From: Streptomyces sp. NRRL WC-3742
GTDB lineage: Bacteria; Actinomycetota; Actinomycetes; Streptomycetales; Streptomycetaceae
Assembly: GCF_000720635.1 (NCBI RefSeq)
Contig: NZ_JOCF01000040.1
Span: 1 to 64,000 of the forward strand
Length of the DNA stretch: 64,000 nucleotides
Direction: 5' to 3'
The translations under genes were made by a program, and so were the position numbers. Below, piece by piece: positions 32,370 to 42,785 of this stretch (position 1 is the stretch's first letter; every line of letters starts with the position of its first letter). Below the pieces are notes generated by a model. That model did not search any database. It had not been told where the DNA came from and saw only the letters and a list, made by a program, of their open reading frames with translations.

Positions 32370-34223
32370 TCAGGACTTCTTGCCGGTGCAGTGGCCCCGG
32401 TCCTTGTCGAAGCCCTCGCCGGCGTTCTTGCAGAACTCCTCGACGTTGGCGTAGTGCTCCTTGGACGTCTCGGCGAACCGCGTGGTGCTCGGGTCCATCG
32501 CGATGAAGTACAGCCACTTGCCGTCCGCCGGGTGCAGCACCGCCTGGAGCGCGTCGTCGCCGGGGTTGGAGATCGGCGTCGGCGGCAGGCCCGGGTTGAT
32601 GTAGGTGTTGTACTTGTTGGACGCGTCGTCCATGTCCTTGCGGTCGAGCTGCTTGCGGCCCAGCGAGTACTGGAGCGTGGTGTCCATGCCCAGGCGGTGG
32701 TTGATCTCCCCGCCCGCGGCCAGACGGTTCTGGATGGTCTTGGCCATCTTCGCGAAGTCCGTCGGGTTGTTGCCCTCGCGCTGGAGGATGCTCGCCTCGA
32801 TGACGACCTCGTAGCCGTTCTTGAGGTTCACCGAGGCGGCCTGGCCGTCCAGGGCCGCGTACTTCTCGGTGGCGTTCTTCACCATCTGCTTGAGCAGGTC
32901 CTCGGGCTTCATGCCGTCGGCGATGTTGTACTTCGTCGGCCAGAGGAAGCCCTCGATGTTGCCGTTCGCGTACGCCGGCAGGCCGAGCTCGTTGACCTGC
33001 GCCTTGGCGACGTTCGCCGTGGTGCCCTTCTGGAGCTTCAGCTTGTCGTCGATCTTGGCGTAGATCTCGGTGGAGTTGAGGCCCTCGGGCAGCACCAGGG
33101 AGGCGCCGCCCATCTGGTCGACGAACGCCTTGACCGCGGAGGCGGCCGACATCTCCTTCTTCATCACGTAGAAGCCGTACTGGACGGCCCGGCACTTCGG
33201 CTCGGCGTCGCACGCCTTGGTGAAGGCGTCGACGCTCTTGACCACGCCCGCCTTCTTCAGCTTCAGGCCGATCTGCCCGCCGACCTCGCCCTTGGCGACC
33301 TCGACCTGGACGCTGCCGGTGCCGTCGCCGGCGAAGTCCGGCGGCGGGCCGAAGTGGTCCTGGTAGAAGCCGTAGCCCCACCAGCCCGCGCCGCCCATGG
33401 CTCCGAGCAGCACCAGGGCGACCAGCAGGCAGGCGCCGCCGTTGCGGCGGCCGGCCTTCTTGCCGCTCTCCTTGCGCTTCTTCTTGGCCTCACGGGAGTC
33501 GTCCTGGCCGCCGAGGAAGCCGGCCTCCTGCTGGGGCTCCTCCTCCAGGTAGGCGCCGTCCTCGTGGTGGCCGTCCCACTCCTCGGGCTCGGCCTGCGGC
33601 TCGTGCCCGGCGGCGGCCGGAGCGCCCCCGGCCTCCAGGGCGGCGGCCTCGGCCTCCCAGTCGATGCCGTCCGGGCCGGGCCCGGCCACCGGCTCGGGCG
33701 CCGGCGCCTGCCGGTGTGGGGCGGGCCGCTGGACCTGCTGTTGCTGCTGGACCTGCTGTTGCTGCTGCTCGTACCCCTGCTGCGGGTACTGCCCGTGCTG
33801 CGGCATCTGCTGCTGCTGTTGCTGCTGTTGCTGTTGCTGCGGGTAGCCCTGCTGCTGCCCCCCCTGCTGCGGGTACTGGCCCTGCTGCGGGTACTGCCCC
33901 TGCTGGGGCATCTGCTGCTGCGGGTAGCCCTGCTGCGGCATCGGCTGCTGCTGCCCGTACTGGCCGTACTGCCCCTGCTGGCCCGGCTGCCCCTGCTGCT
34001 CGCCGTAGCCCTGCTGCTGGTACTGCCCCTGCTGCGGCATCTGCTGCTGGCCGTACTGGCCCTGCTGGCCCGACTGCTGCTGGTAGAACTGCTGCTGTTG
34101 TTGCTGTTGCTGCTGCCACTGGCCGTCCTGCTGGCCGGGGACCGGCTGCTGGCCGCCGTACCCGGCATCACCGGGGTGCCACGGCTCGCCCTGGGGGCCG
34201 TAGCCCCGACCCACCTCGGTCAT
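32370..34223 (-). CDS. mltG: Endolytic murein transglycosylase MltG with glutamine-rich N-terminus
   Basis: Cleaves nascent glycan strands outside the membrane and is thought to set glycan length. The 617-residue protein is much longer than E. coli MltG (340). Residues 24-168 are a low-complexity cytoplasmic tract of Gln with PQQG and QYPQQG repeats; an acidic linker and a KKKRKESGKK patch follow. One membrane helix lies near 264-286. The YceG domain follows, with the catalytic Glu at E483 in ASILQREG and the conserved PPTPISNPG segment. Two cysteine pairs (about 338/344, and two near the C-terminus) could form disulfides. The ATG has AGGGG upstream. Confidence 0.93.
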   Translation of the reverse strand: MTEVGRGYGPQGEPWHPGDAGYGGQQPVPGQQDGQWQQQQQQQQQFYQQQSGQQGQYGQQQMPQQGQYQQQGYGEQQGQPGQQGQYGQYGQQQPMPQQGYPQQQMPQQGQYPQQGQYPQQGGQQQGYPQQQQQQQQQQQMPQHGQYPQQGYEQQQQQVQQQQQVQRPAPHRQAPAPEPVAGPGPDGIDWEAEAAALEAGGAPAAAGHEPQAEPEEWDGHHEDGAYLEEEPQQEAGFLGGQDDSREAKKKRKESGKKAGRRNGGACLLVALVLLGAMGGAGWWGYGFYQDHFGPPPDFAGDGTGSVQVEVAKGEVGGQIGLKLKKAGVVKSVDAFTKACDAEPKCRAVQYGFYVMKKEMSAASAVKAFVDQMGGASLVLPEGLNSTEIYAKIDDKLKLQKGTTANVAKAQVNELGLPAYANGNIEGFLWPTKYNIADGMKPEDLLKQMVKNATEKYAALDGQAASVNLKNGYEVVIEASILQREGNNPTDFAKMAKTIQNRLAAGGEINHRLGMDTTLQYSLGRKQLDRKDMDDASNKYNTYINPGLPPTPISNPGDDALQAVLHPADGKWLYFIAMDPSTTRFAETSKEHYANVEEFCKNAGEGFDKDRGHCTGKKS

Positions 34224-34407
34224 CGATCCCCTTAACCGACAGTGACGACCGACGGATCAAAGCGGCCGTCCGGGACGCCGTCCCGGTTGAATCTCGAACC
34301 GGCGTGCTAGCGCAACGCCTGGGAGGAGACGTTACCGTACCGCAGCCGGGCCCCCGGTGGCCGGACGTACCGTCAGTGCTCGACCCCGCCGCTCTCCGCA
34401 CCCACCG

Positions 34408-35670
34408 TCACGGAGTCGCCGCGCCCGGGGCCGGCGCCGGGGCGCTCGCCGAAGCGGTGGCCGATCCCGACGCCGAGCCCGACCCGGAGGCCGACGCGCT
34501 CGGCTTCGCCGCCGCCCGGTTGGCGTTGAACTCCGCGACGTTGCGCTGCTGCACCTCGAAGCTGTCGGTGAACCGGGTGTCCCCCGGCTTCACGGTGACG
34601 AAGTACAGCCAGTCCCCCGGCGTCGGGTCCAGGGCCGCCATGATCGCCTGCCGCCCGGGGTTGGAGATCGGGGTCGGCGGCAGCCCGGCGTGCAGGTAGG
34701 TGTTGTACGGGGAGTCCAGCTTGGTCTCGGTCACGCTGGTGTTCAGCGTCGAGCGGCCGAGCGCGTAGTTGATGGTGGAGTCCAGCTGCAGCGGCATGCC
34801 CTTGGCCAGCCTGTTGTAGATCACCCGGGCCACCTTGCCCATGTCCTCGGTGTTGTCGGCCTCGCCCTGCACCATGCTGGCGACCGTCACCAGCCCGTAC
34901 ACGTTCTGCCCGAGGTTCTGGGCGACGACGTCCGCGTCGTCCCGGCTGAACTCCTTGCCGGCCCGCTCCACCATCTGCTTCAGCAGGTCGAGCGCGGTGG
35001 TGCCGTCGGTGACGCTGTACGTCGCCGGGAACAGGTAGCCCTCGGGGGCGCCGGCCGCGAACTCCGGCAGGCCCAGTTCGGCGGTCTGCTCCTTGGCGAC
35101 GCGCTGGGCGGTGCCCTCGGGCAGGTTGAGCTTCTTGTCGATGGCCGCGTAGATCTGGTAGCCGCGCCAGCCCTCGGGGATGGTCAGGCCGTTGGCGTTG
35201 GCCGGGTCGATCAGGATCGCCAGGGCCGCCGAGGCCGACATCTTCTGCTTGAGGGTGTACGTCCCCGGCTGGATGCGCCCGGCCGCGGCCGCGCTGCCCT
35301 TCGCCGCCCTGGTGAAGGCGAGCGAGCTGGCCACGACCCCGTTGCGGACCAGCGCGGAGGCGATCTGCGCCAGGCCCGCGCCCTCGGGCACCGAGACCTG
35401 GACGCTGCCGTTGCCCGGCCCCCGGAAGTCGGCGGCGGCCGCCGGACGCCGCTGCCCCTGGAACCAGGTGTAGCCCGTCAGCCCGATCCCGCCGAAGACG
35501 GCGATCAGGGCGAGCGCGGTGAGCCCGCAGGCCAGTCCGTTACGCCGTCGGTGCGGATCGGGCGCATCGGGGCGCGGACGGGGCGCACCCGGCGGCCGGC
35601 CCTCCGGCTCCATCACCGGTGCGCCCAGGTGACCGGGTGTGAGCCCCGGGTGGAAGTCCTGGTCGAACAT
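34408..35670 (-). CDS. Second MltG-family endolytic transglycosylase
   Basis: A 420-residue paralogue of the neighbouring mltG. It has a short proline-rich cytoplasmic segment, one membrane helix near residues 45-68, the LysM-like subdomain from GSVQVSVPEG, and the YceG catalytic region with the Glu in ASMVQGEA. INYALGRSTLNT, SPYNTYLHAGLPPTPISNPG and a Ser/Ala/Gly-rich tail follow. It lacks both the Gln-rich region and the extra cysteines of its neighbour. The ATG has GAGGGGG upstream. The 183-bp gap to mltG is large enough for a separate promoter. It is probably a tandem duplication; the division of labour is unknown. Confidence 0.92.
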   Translation of the reverse strand: MFDQDFHPGLTPGHLGAPVMEPEGRPPGAPRPRPDAPDPHRRRNGLACGLTALALIAVFGGIGLTGYTWFQGQRRPAAAADFRGPGNGSVQVSVPEGAGLAQIASALVRNGVVASSLAFTRAAKGSAAAAGRIQPGTYTLKQKMSASAALAILIDPANANGLTIPEGWRGYQIYAAIDKKLNLPEGTAQRVAKEQTAELGLPEFAAGAPEGYLFPATYSVTDGTTALDLLKQMVERAGKEFSRDDADVVAQNLGQNVYGLVTVASMVQGEADNTEDMGKVARVIYNRLAKGMPLQLDSTINYALGRSTLNTSVTETKLDSPYNTYLHAGLPPTPISNPGRQAIMAALDPTPGDWLYFVTVKPGDTRFTDSFEVQQRNVAEFNANRAAAKPSASASGSGSASGSATASASAPAPAPGAATP

Positions 35671-35769
35671 GGCTCGCGCCCCCTCGACGGTCCCGCAACG
35701 GCCTGGATGGCTCCGCGCCGCTCGGGATCGGTCAGGGGCGATCGGCGACGGACGCGGAACGAACGAAAA

Positions 35770-35803
35770 GGGGGCCCGTGCGGACGCGTCCGCACGGGCC
35801 CCT
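35770..35803 (-). terminator. Perfect palindromic terminator after ruvX
   Basis: The arms GGGGGCCCGTGCGGA and TCCGCACGGGCCCC form a near-perfect palindrome around CGCG. The minus strand continues CCCCTTTTCG, giving a short U-run. It lies 25 bases past the ruvX stop and upstream of the second mltG, so the alaS-ruvX transcript should end here and the mltG-aro genes need their own promoter. Confidence 0.88.
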
Positions 35804-35827
35804 CTTCGGGACGTTAGACCAGGCCGG

Positions 35828-36309
35828 TCAGCCAGCCGCCTCGACGCTCTCTCCGGGCGGCCTTCCGCTCACCCGTTCGGACTCAAGGGCGGTCTGGAGG
35901 ATCACCACCGCGGCGGCCTGGTCGACCACCGAGCGGCCCTTCTTCGCCTTGACCCCGGAGGCGCGCAGCCCGTGGGTGGCGGTGACGGTCGTCATCCGCT
36001 CGTCCACCAGCCGCACCGGCACCGGGTAGAGCCGGTTGGCCAGCCGCACCGCGTACGCCCGGACCTTCTCCGCCGCCGGGCCCTCCTTGCCGCTGAGCGA
36101 GCGCGGCAGCCCGACGATCACCTCCATCGCGTCGTACTCCTCGACGATGGCGGCGAGACGGGCCTGCGACTTCACCCCCGCGGGGACGGTCTCCACCGGC
36201 GTGGCGAGCACCCCGTCGGGGTCGCAGGACGCGACCCCGATCCGGGCGTCACCGACGTCGACGGCGATGCGCCGACCGCGGCGGAAGGGCTTCGGCTCCT
36301 GCTCGAACA

Positions 36310-36310
<1 letters not shown>
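35828..36310 (-). CDS. ruvX: RuvX/YqgF-family pre-16S rRNA nuclease or Holliday junction resolvase-like protein
   Basis: A 160-residue RNase H-fold protein. The first catalytic Asp is D18 in AVDVGDARIGVAS. The second site is in VRLVDERMTTVTA, and the third is the Asp in VDQAAAVVILQ. In E. coli the homologue YqgF matures the 5' end of 16S rRNA; resolvase activity is also claimed for the family. The ATG overlaps the alaS stop by one base (TGATG), so the two are coupled, a conserved actinobacterial pair. Confidence 0.93.
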
Positions 36311-38978
<2,668 letters not shown>

Positions 38979-38979
<1 letters not shown>

Positions 38980-39395
38980 TAGTGGTCCTTCCGGTTGGTA
39001 CCGCCCCGCGGCAGGGCTCGGCGGGGCGTTTCATCGATGGTCTGGGGGGTGGTGCGCGTGCTCTTGGACGGAGGCAGGGCGGCGGCCGGGCTACCGGGCG
39101 CCGCCGAGATAGCTCGGTACTGCGGTTCGCCGCGCAGCGCTCGGCCGGTGCGCCGGGGCTCCACGACGGCGGTGCCGTGCAGTCCGAGGTCGTCCTTCAG
39201 CTGCTCCTCGCGCTCGGCCATGCCGGCCCGCACGTCCTGCGCGAACTGCTTGGCCAGGTCCCCCAGTTGGAGGGCGCCGCGCGCGGCCGTGCCGGAGAGG
39301 CTGTCCGGGGTGAGCCGGTGGACGGCCTCGTTGGCCTTCTTCATGGCCCAGACGGTGGCGCCGGCGCCGACCGCCATCCAGAAGATGCGTGCCAT
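38979..39395 (-). CDS. Small DUF6167-like protein upstream of alaS
   Basis: A 138-residue protein of unknown function. The N-terminal [27 protein letters not shown] is a short hydrophobic helix running into an amphipathic one. A coiled-coil-like stretch ([28 protein letters not shown]) and a disordered Pro/Ser/Arg tail follow. It resembles a small family conserved beside alaS in streptomycetes (recalled as DUF6167). It lies four bases after the DUF948 gene and overlaps alaS by one base, so it is co-translated with both. Confidence 0.82.
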
Positions 39396-39399
39396 GCCG

Positions 39400-39879
39400 T
39401 CAGCCCCTCACCGCGCGCCGGACCCGCGAGAGCAGTCCGTTCCTGGGCGCCGTGGCGGCGCGCACCTCGGCCCGGATGAGCCGGGCCAGCTCCTCGCGCT
39501 CACTCGCCTGGGCGGGCACCGGCGGCACCGTGCCCTGCTGCCGGGCGACGGCCTTGCGCACGCCGTAGCTGAACGCGGCGACCTTCACCAGCGGCCCGCC
39601 GAGGGTGGCGGCGACGGTGGAGGAGAGCGCGTTGGCGTTGGCGGCGGCGTCCTGCACGTTGGCGGTGATCTCGTCGACCCGCTCCAGCTGCTCGTTGGCG
39701 CTGCGCACGGCGGCGCCGGCGTCGCTCAGCAGCGGCACGGCCTGTTCGGTGACGGCGGAGACCAGGACGGCGGCCTCCTTGAGCACCCGGGAGAGGCGCA
39801 CCAGCACGACCGCCAGCAGGGTGACCAGGACCGCCCAGAACACGGCGACGAGCAATCCGGCCAGCTCTCCCACGGACAC
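39400..39879 (-). CDS. DUF948-family membrane-anchored protein
   Basis: A 159-residue protein. One membrane helix sits at the very N-terminus (GELAGLLVAVFWAVLVTLLAVVLVRL). A long amphipathic helix or coiled coil follows (SRVLKEAAVLVSAVTEQAVPLLSDAGAAVRSANEQLERVDEITANVQ), and then a basic tail. This layout is that of DUF948 proteins, often found near cell-envelope genes; no biochemical role is known to me. The GTG at 39879 has GAGGGAG ten bases upstream; an alternative GTG is six bases inside. It is divergent from the STAND gene across a 226-bp gap in which I see no gene or clear promoter. Confidence 0.85.
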   Translation of the reverse strand: MSVGELAGLLVAVFWAVLVTLLAVVLVRLSRVLKEAAVLVSAVTEQAVPLLSDAGAAVRSANEQLERVDEITANVQDAAANANALSSTVAATLGGPLVKVAAFSYGVRKAVARQQGTVPPVPAQASEREELARLIRAEVRAATAPRNGLLSRVRRAVRG

Positions 39880-40105
39880 CTTTGCGCGCTCCCTCGCCTT
39901 GCTGTTCTCCAGAGGGAACCCTATCGCGCCCGCACCCGAATCCCGGACCGGGTTTCGCCGGGCCTGTCCGACCGGTCGGGTGTGCGATCCCCGCGCGTAA
40001 CCTACCGTCCGGTCACCTCGTTCTGCCAGGTGGGCCGACAGCCGTACGGCCCGGACACGCGTCCGGACCGCTGCGGTCCGGGCCAGGAACGACGGGGAGC
40101 ATCGC

Positions 40106-42328
40106 TTGGCCGGCGACTGGACACCACATCCCGCGGCGCAGCCGCGCGAGCCGGAGCCCGGCCGGCTGCCGGCCGAGGTGACGGGCTTCGTCGGGCGGCG
40201 GCGCGAACTGACCGAGCTGGCGGCCCTGCTGGCCGGCGCCCGGCTGGTGACGGTGACGGGCCCCGGCGGGGTCGGCAAGAGCCGGCTGGCGCTGCGCGCG
40301 GCGGCCCGCGCCGCCGGGGCGTTCCCGGACGGCACCTGGCTGGTCGAGGTGGCCCCGGTGCAGGACCCCCTGCTCCTCGGCCACGCCGTCCTGGAGGCGC
40401 TGCACCTGACCGACGGCACCGCCCGCCCGCCGCTGGACGTCCTGACCGGGGCGCTGAACGGCCGGCGCCTGCTGATCGTCCTGGACGGCTGCGAGCACCT
40501 GGTCGAGGCGTGCGCCGACCTCGCGGACGCGCTGCTGCGGGCCCTGCCGGGCCTGCGGGTGCTGGCCACCAGCCGCTCCGCCCTGCGCGCCGGCGGCGAG
40601 CACCTGCTCACCCTGGCCCCGCTGCCGGTCGGCCCGGCCGCGCCCGAGGCGCCCGTACGGGCCACCGCGCTGCCGGACGCCGTCCGGCTGTTCGCCGACC
40701 GGGCCCGCGCGGTGCTGCCGGGCTTCGAGGTCACCGACGCCAACGTGGAGGCCGTCGCCCTGCTGTGCCGCCGCCTGGACGGCATCCCGCTGGCCGTGGA
40801 GCTGGCCGCCGGACGGCTGCGGGCGCTGTCCGTGGAGCAGATCACCGCCCGGCTGGACGACCGGTTCCGGCTGCTCACCGGCGGCTGCCGCACGGCCCTG
40901 CCGAGGCACCAGACGCTGCGCACCACGATCGGCTGGAGCCATGAACTGTGCACGGTGCAGGAACGTTTACTCTGGGCCCGCCTTTCGGTTTTCGCCGGCA
41001 GTTTCGACCTGGAGGCCGCCGAGTACGTCTGCGCCGGCGACGGCCTCGAGCCCGAGGACGTCCTCGACCTCCTGGACGAGCTCGTCGGCAAGTCCGTCCT
41101 GCTGCGCGAGGACAGCGCCTTCGGCGTCCGCTTCCGGCTGCTGGACACCCTGCGCGAGTACGGCGGCCACTGGCTGCGCGCCGCCGGGGAGGAGCAGCGG
41201 CTGCTGCGCCGCCACCGGGACTGGTACCTGGGCGTCGCCACCTGGGGCGAGGTCGAGTGGTTCGGCCCCCGCCAGGCCGAGACCGCCGAGCGCACCGAAC
41301 TGGCCCACAGCAACCTGCGCGCCGCCCTGGAGTTCTGCCTCGCCGAGCCCGGCGAGGAGCAGATCGGCCTGCTGCTTGCTGGCACCCTGTGGTTCTACTG
41401 GGTCGGCTGCGGCCACCTCGGCGAGGGCCGGCACTGGCTGGACCGCGCCCTGGCCCTGGACCGCGAACCCACCGAGGCCCGCGCCAAGGCCCTCTGGGTC
41501 ACCGGCTACATGGCCACCCTCCAGGGCGACCTCTCCGCCGCCCGCCCGGCCCTGGAGGAGTGCCGCCGCCAGGCCCTGGACACCGGCGACGACCGGGCCC
41601 TGGCCTACGCCGTCCACCGCCAGGGCTGCGCCGCCCTGATCGGCGACGACCCCGAGCGCGCCGCCGAACTGTTCGAGGAGGCCCTCTGGCACTACCGGAC
41701 GATCGGCGAGCTCAACAGCAACGTGGTGATGGCCATGTTCGAACTCGGCCTCGCCTACGTCTTCCAGGGCGACCTCGACAGCGGCGAGCTCTGGTTCGGC
41801 CAGGCCCGCGAACTGTGCGAGGAGCACGGTGAGCAGTGGGCGTACGCGTACGTGCTCTACGCGATGGCGTACTCGCACTGGCTGGACGGCGCCGTGGAGC
41901 CGGCCCGGGTGCTGGCCAGGGAGTGCGTCCGGCTCAACCACCGCTTCCACGACCTGCTCGGCATCGTGATCGGCATCGACCTGCTGGCGCTGCTGGAGAC
42001 GGAGCCGAGCGCCCCGGGCCGCATCGGAAACCTGCGCGAGGCCCGGGTGCTCCAGGGCGCCGCCCACCGGATCTGGCGCACGGTCGGCAACCCGTTCCTG
42101 GGCTCGAGCTCCTTCTTCGGCCCCCACCAGGAGTGCGCCGAGCGGGCCCGCGCCGGGCTCACCGAGCAGGAGTACGAGGGCTGCTACGAGGCCGGCGCCC
42201 TGCTGGACCTCGACGCGGCCGTCACCCGGGCGCTGGGCGGCGGCGGCTCCCCGGGGGGCCCGGAGCCCGGCCCCGGGTCCTGTTCCGTACCGCCCGCACC
42301 GGCGCCCGCGCCGGTGCGGAATAGCTGA
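40106..42328 (+). CDS. STAND/NB-ARC ATPase with TPR-like C-terminus and a TTA codon
   Basis: A 740-residue signal-transduction ATPase of the type fused to LuxR or SARP regulators. Walker A is GPGGVGKS (52-59) and Walker B LLIVLDGCEHL (122-132). A sensor arginine lies in LATSRSAL, the GLPL-type motif is DGIPLAVELAA (225-235), and RHQTLRTTIGWS and ERLLWARLSVFAGSF follow near 272-302. From about 390 onward helices repeat in TPR fashion (ARAKALWVTGYMATLQGDLSAARPALEE). I find no LuxR, SARP or nuclease domain at either end. The leucine at residue 288 is a TTA codon (40967-40969), the codon read by BldA tRNA in streptomycetes. The start is TTG with GGGGAG six bases upstream. The target is unknown. 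Confidence 0.87.
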   Translation: MAGDWTPHPAAQPREPEPGRLPAEVTGFVGRRRELTELAALLAGARLVTVTGPGGVGKSRLALRAAARAAGAFPDGTWLVEVAPVQDPLLLGHAVLEALHLTDGTARPPLDVLTGALNGRRLLIVLDGCEHLVEACADLADALLRALPGLRVLATSRSALRAGGEHLLTLAPLPVGPAAPEAPVRATALPDAVRLFADRARAVLPGFEVTDANVEAVALLCRRLDGIPLAVELAAGRLRALSVEQITARLDDRFRLLTGGCRTALPRHQTLRTTIGWSHELCTVQERLLWARLSVFAGSFDLEAAEYVCAGDGLEPEDVLDLLDELVGKSVLLREDSAFGVRFRLLDTLREYGGHWLRAAGEEQRLLRRHRDWYLGVATWGEVEWFGPRQAETAERTELAHSNLRAALEFCLAEPGEEQIGLLLAGTLWFYWVGCGHLGEGRHWLDRALALDREPTEARAKALWVTGYMATLQGDLSAARPALEECRRQALDTGDDRALAYAVHRQGCAALIGDDPERAAELFEEALWHYRTIGELNSNVVMAMFELGLAYVFQGDLDSGELWFGQARELCEEHGEQWAYAYVLYAMAYSHWLDGAVEPARVLARECVRLNHRFHDLLGIVIGIDLLALLETEPSAPGRIGNLREARVLQGAAHRIWRTVGNPFLGSSSFFGPHQECAERARAGLTEQEYEGCYEAGALLDLDAAVTRALGGGGSPGGPEPGPGSCSVPPAPAPAPVRNS

Positions 42329-42336
42329 AGCTTGCC

Positions 42337-42360
42337 GATTGCTTGAGGAGGCAAGCAATC
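42337..42360 (+). promoter_or_regulatory. Hairpin with Shine-Dalgarno sequence AGGAGG in its loop
   Basis: GATTGCTTG and CAAGCAATC form a perfect 9-bp stem whose six-base loop is exactly AGGAGG. It lies between the STAND stop (42328) and the TPR start (42377). The stem is unusually AT-rich for this genome. The actual TPR ribosome site, GGAAGGAG, is a few bases further on. It could present or sequester a ribosome-binding sequence, or act as a weak terminator; no U-run follows. Confidence 0.7.
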
Positions 42361-42376
42361 ATCCGGAAGGAGCACC

Positions 42377-42694
42377 ATGGCCATCCACGACGAGTACCGC
42401 CTCGCGACGTTCTACTTCGACTCCAAGGCGTACGCCGACGCCGCCCGCATGCTCGAGGGCGTGATCGCCGAGGAGCCGGCCAACCTCTCCGTCCGCCTGC
42501 TGCTCGCCCGCAGCTACTACCACTCCGCCCAGCTCGGCCGCGCCGAGGCCGAACTGCTGCGGATCCTGGAGACGGACCCGACCGAGGACTACGCCCGCCT
42601 GATGCTCGGCCGCACCCTGGAGCGCCAGGGCCGCGCCGAGGAGGCCCGCCCGCACCTGCGGCTGGCCGCCGCGATGGCCGGCGAGGACGTCTGA
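42377..42694 (+). CDS. Small tetratricopeptide-repeat protein
   Basis: A 105-residue protein made almost wholly of TPR helices: YRLATFYFDSKAYADAARMLEGVI, then LSVRLLLARSYYHSAQLGRAEAELLRIL, then DYARLMLGRTLERQGRAEEARPHLRLA. That is three repeats and no other domain, so a protein-binding adaptor is likely. There is no signal peptide. GGAAGGAG precedes the ATG. It is 48 bases downstream of the STAND gene on the same strand and convergent with rpsD across a strong terminator. A partner cannot be read from sequence. Confidence 0.88.
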   Translation: MAIHDEYRLATFYFDSKAYADAARMLEGVIAEEPANLSVRLLLARSYYHSAQLGRAEAELLRILETDPTEDYARLMLGRTLERQGRAEEARPHLRLAAAMAGEDV

Positions 42695-42713
42695 CGACCG
42701 GACCGGAAATGGG

Positions 42714-42751
42714 GCGAGCCCCCGTCGCCTCGAAAGGCGGCGGGGGCTCGC
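42714..42751. terminator. Bidirectional terminator between the TPR gene and rpsD
   Basis: GCGAGCCCCCGTCGCCT pairs with AGGCGGCGGGGGCTCGC (one G-T wobble) around CGAA, a stable tetraloop-type turn. It lies between convergent genes and ends about 35 bases before the rpsD stop. Confidence 0.9.
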
Positions 42752-42785
42752 TCTCGGTTTCGCGAAGTGCGGAACCGCTCGCGGG

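Noticed and set aside
33725-34110. Dense CTG/TTG repeat that might be read as a CRISPR-like or microsatellite element
   Set aside because: It is in frame with mltG and encodes the Gln-rich tract; there are no unique spacers.
32370-35670. Apparent loss of the catalytic Glu in both MltG proteins (Gln in ASILQ and ASMVQ)
   Set aside because: By E. coli numbering the catalytic residue is E218, the second Glu of ASIIEKE; both proteins keep it (QRE and QGE). The Gln replaces a non-catalytic position.
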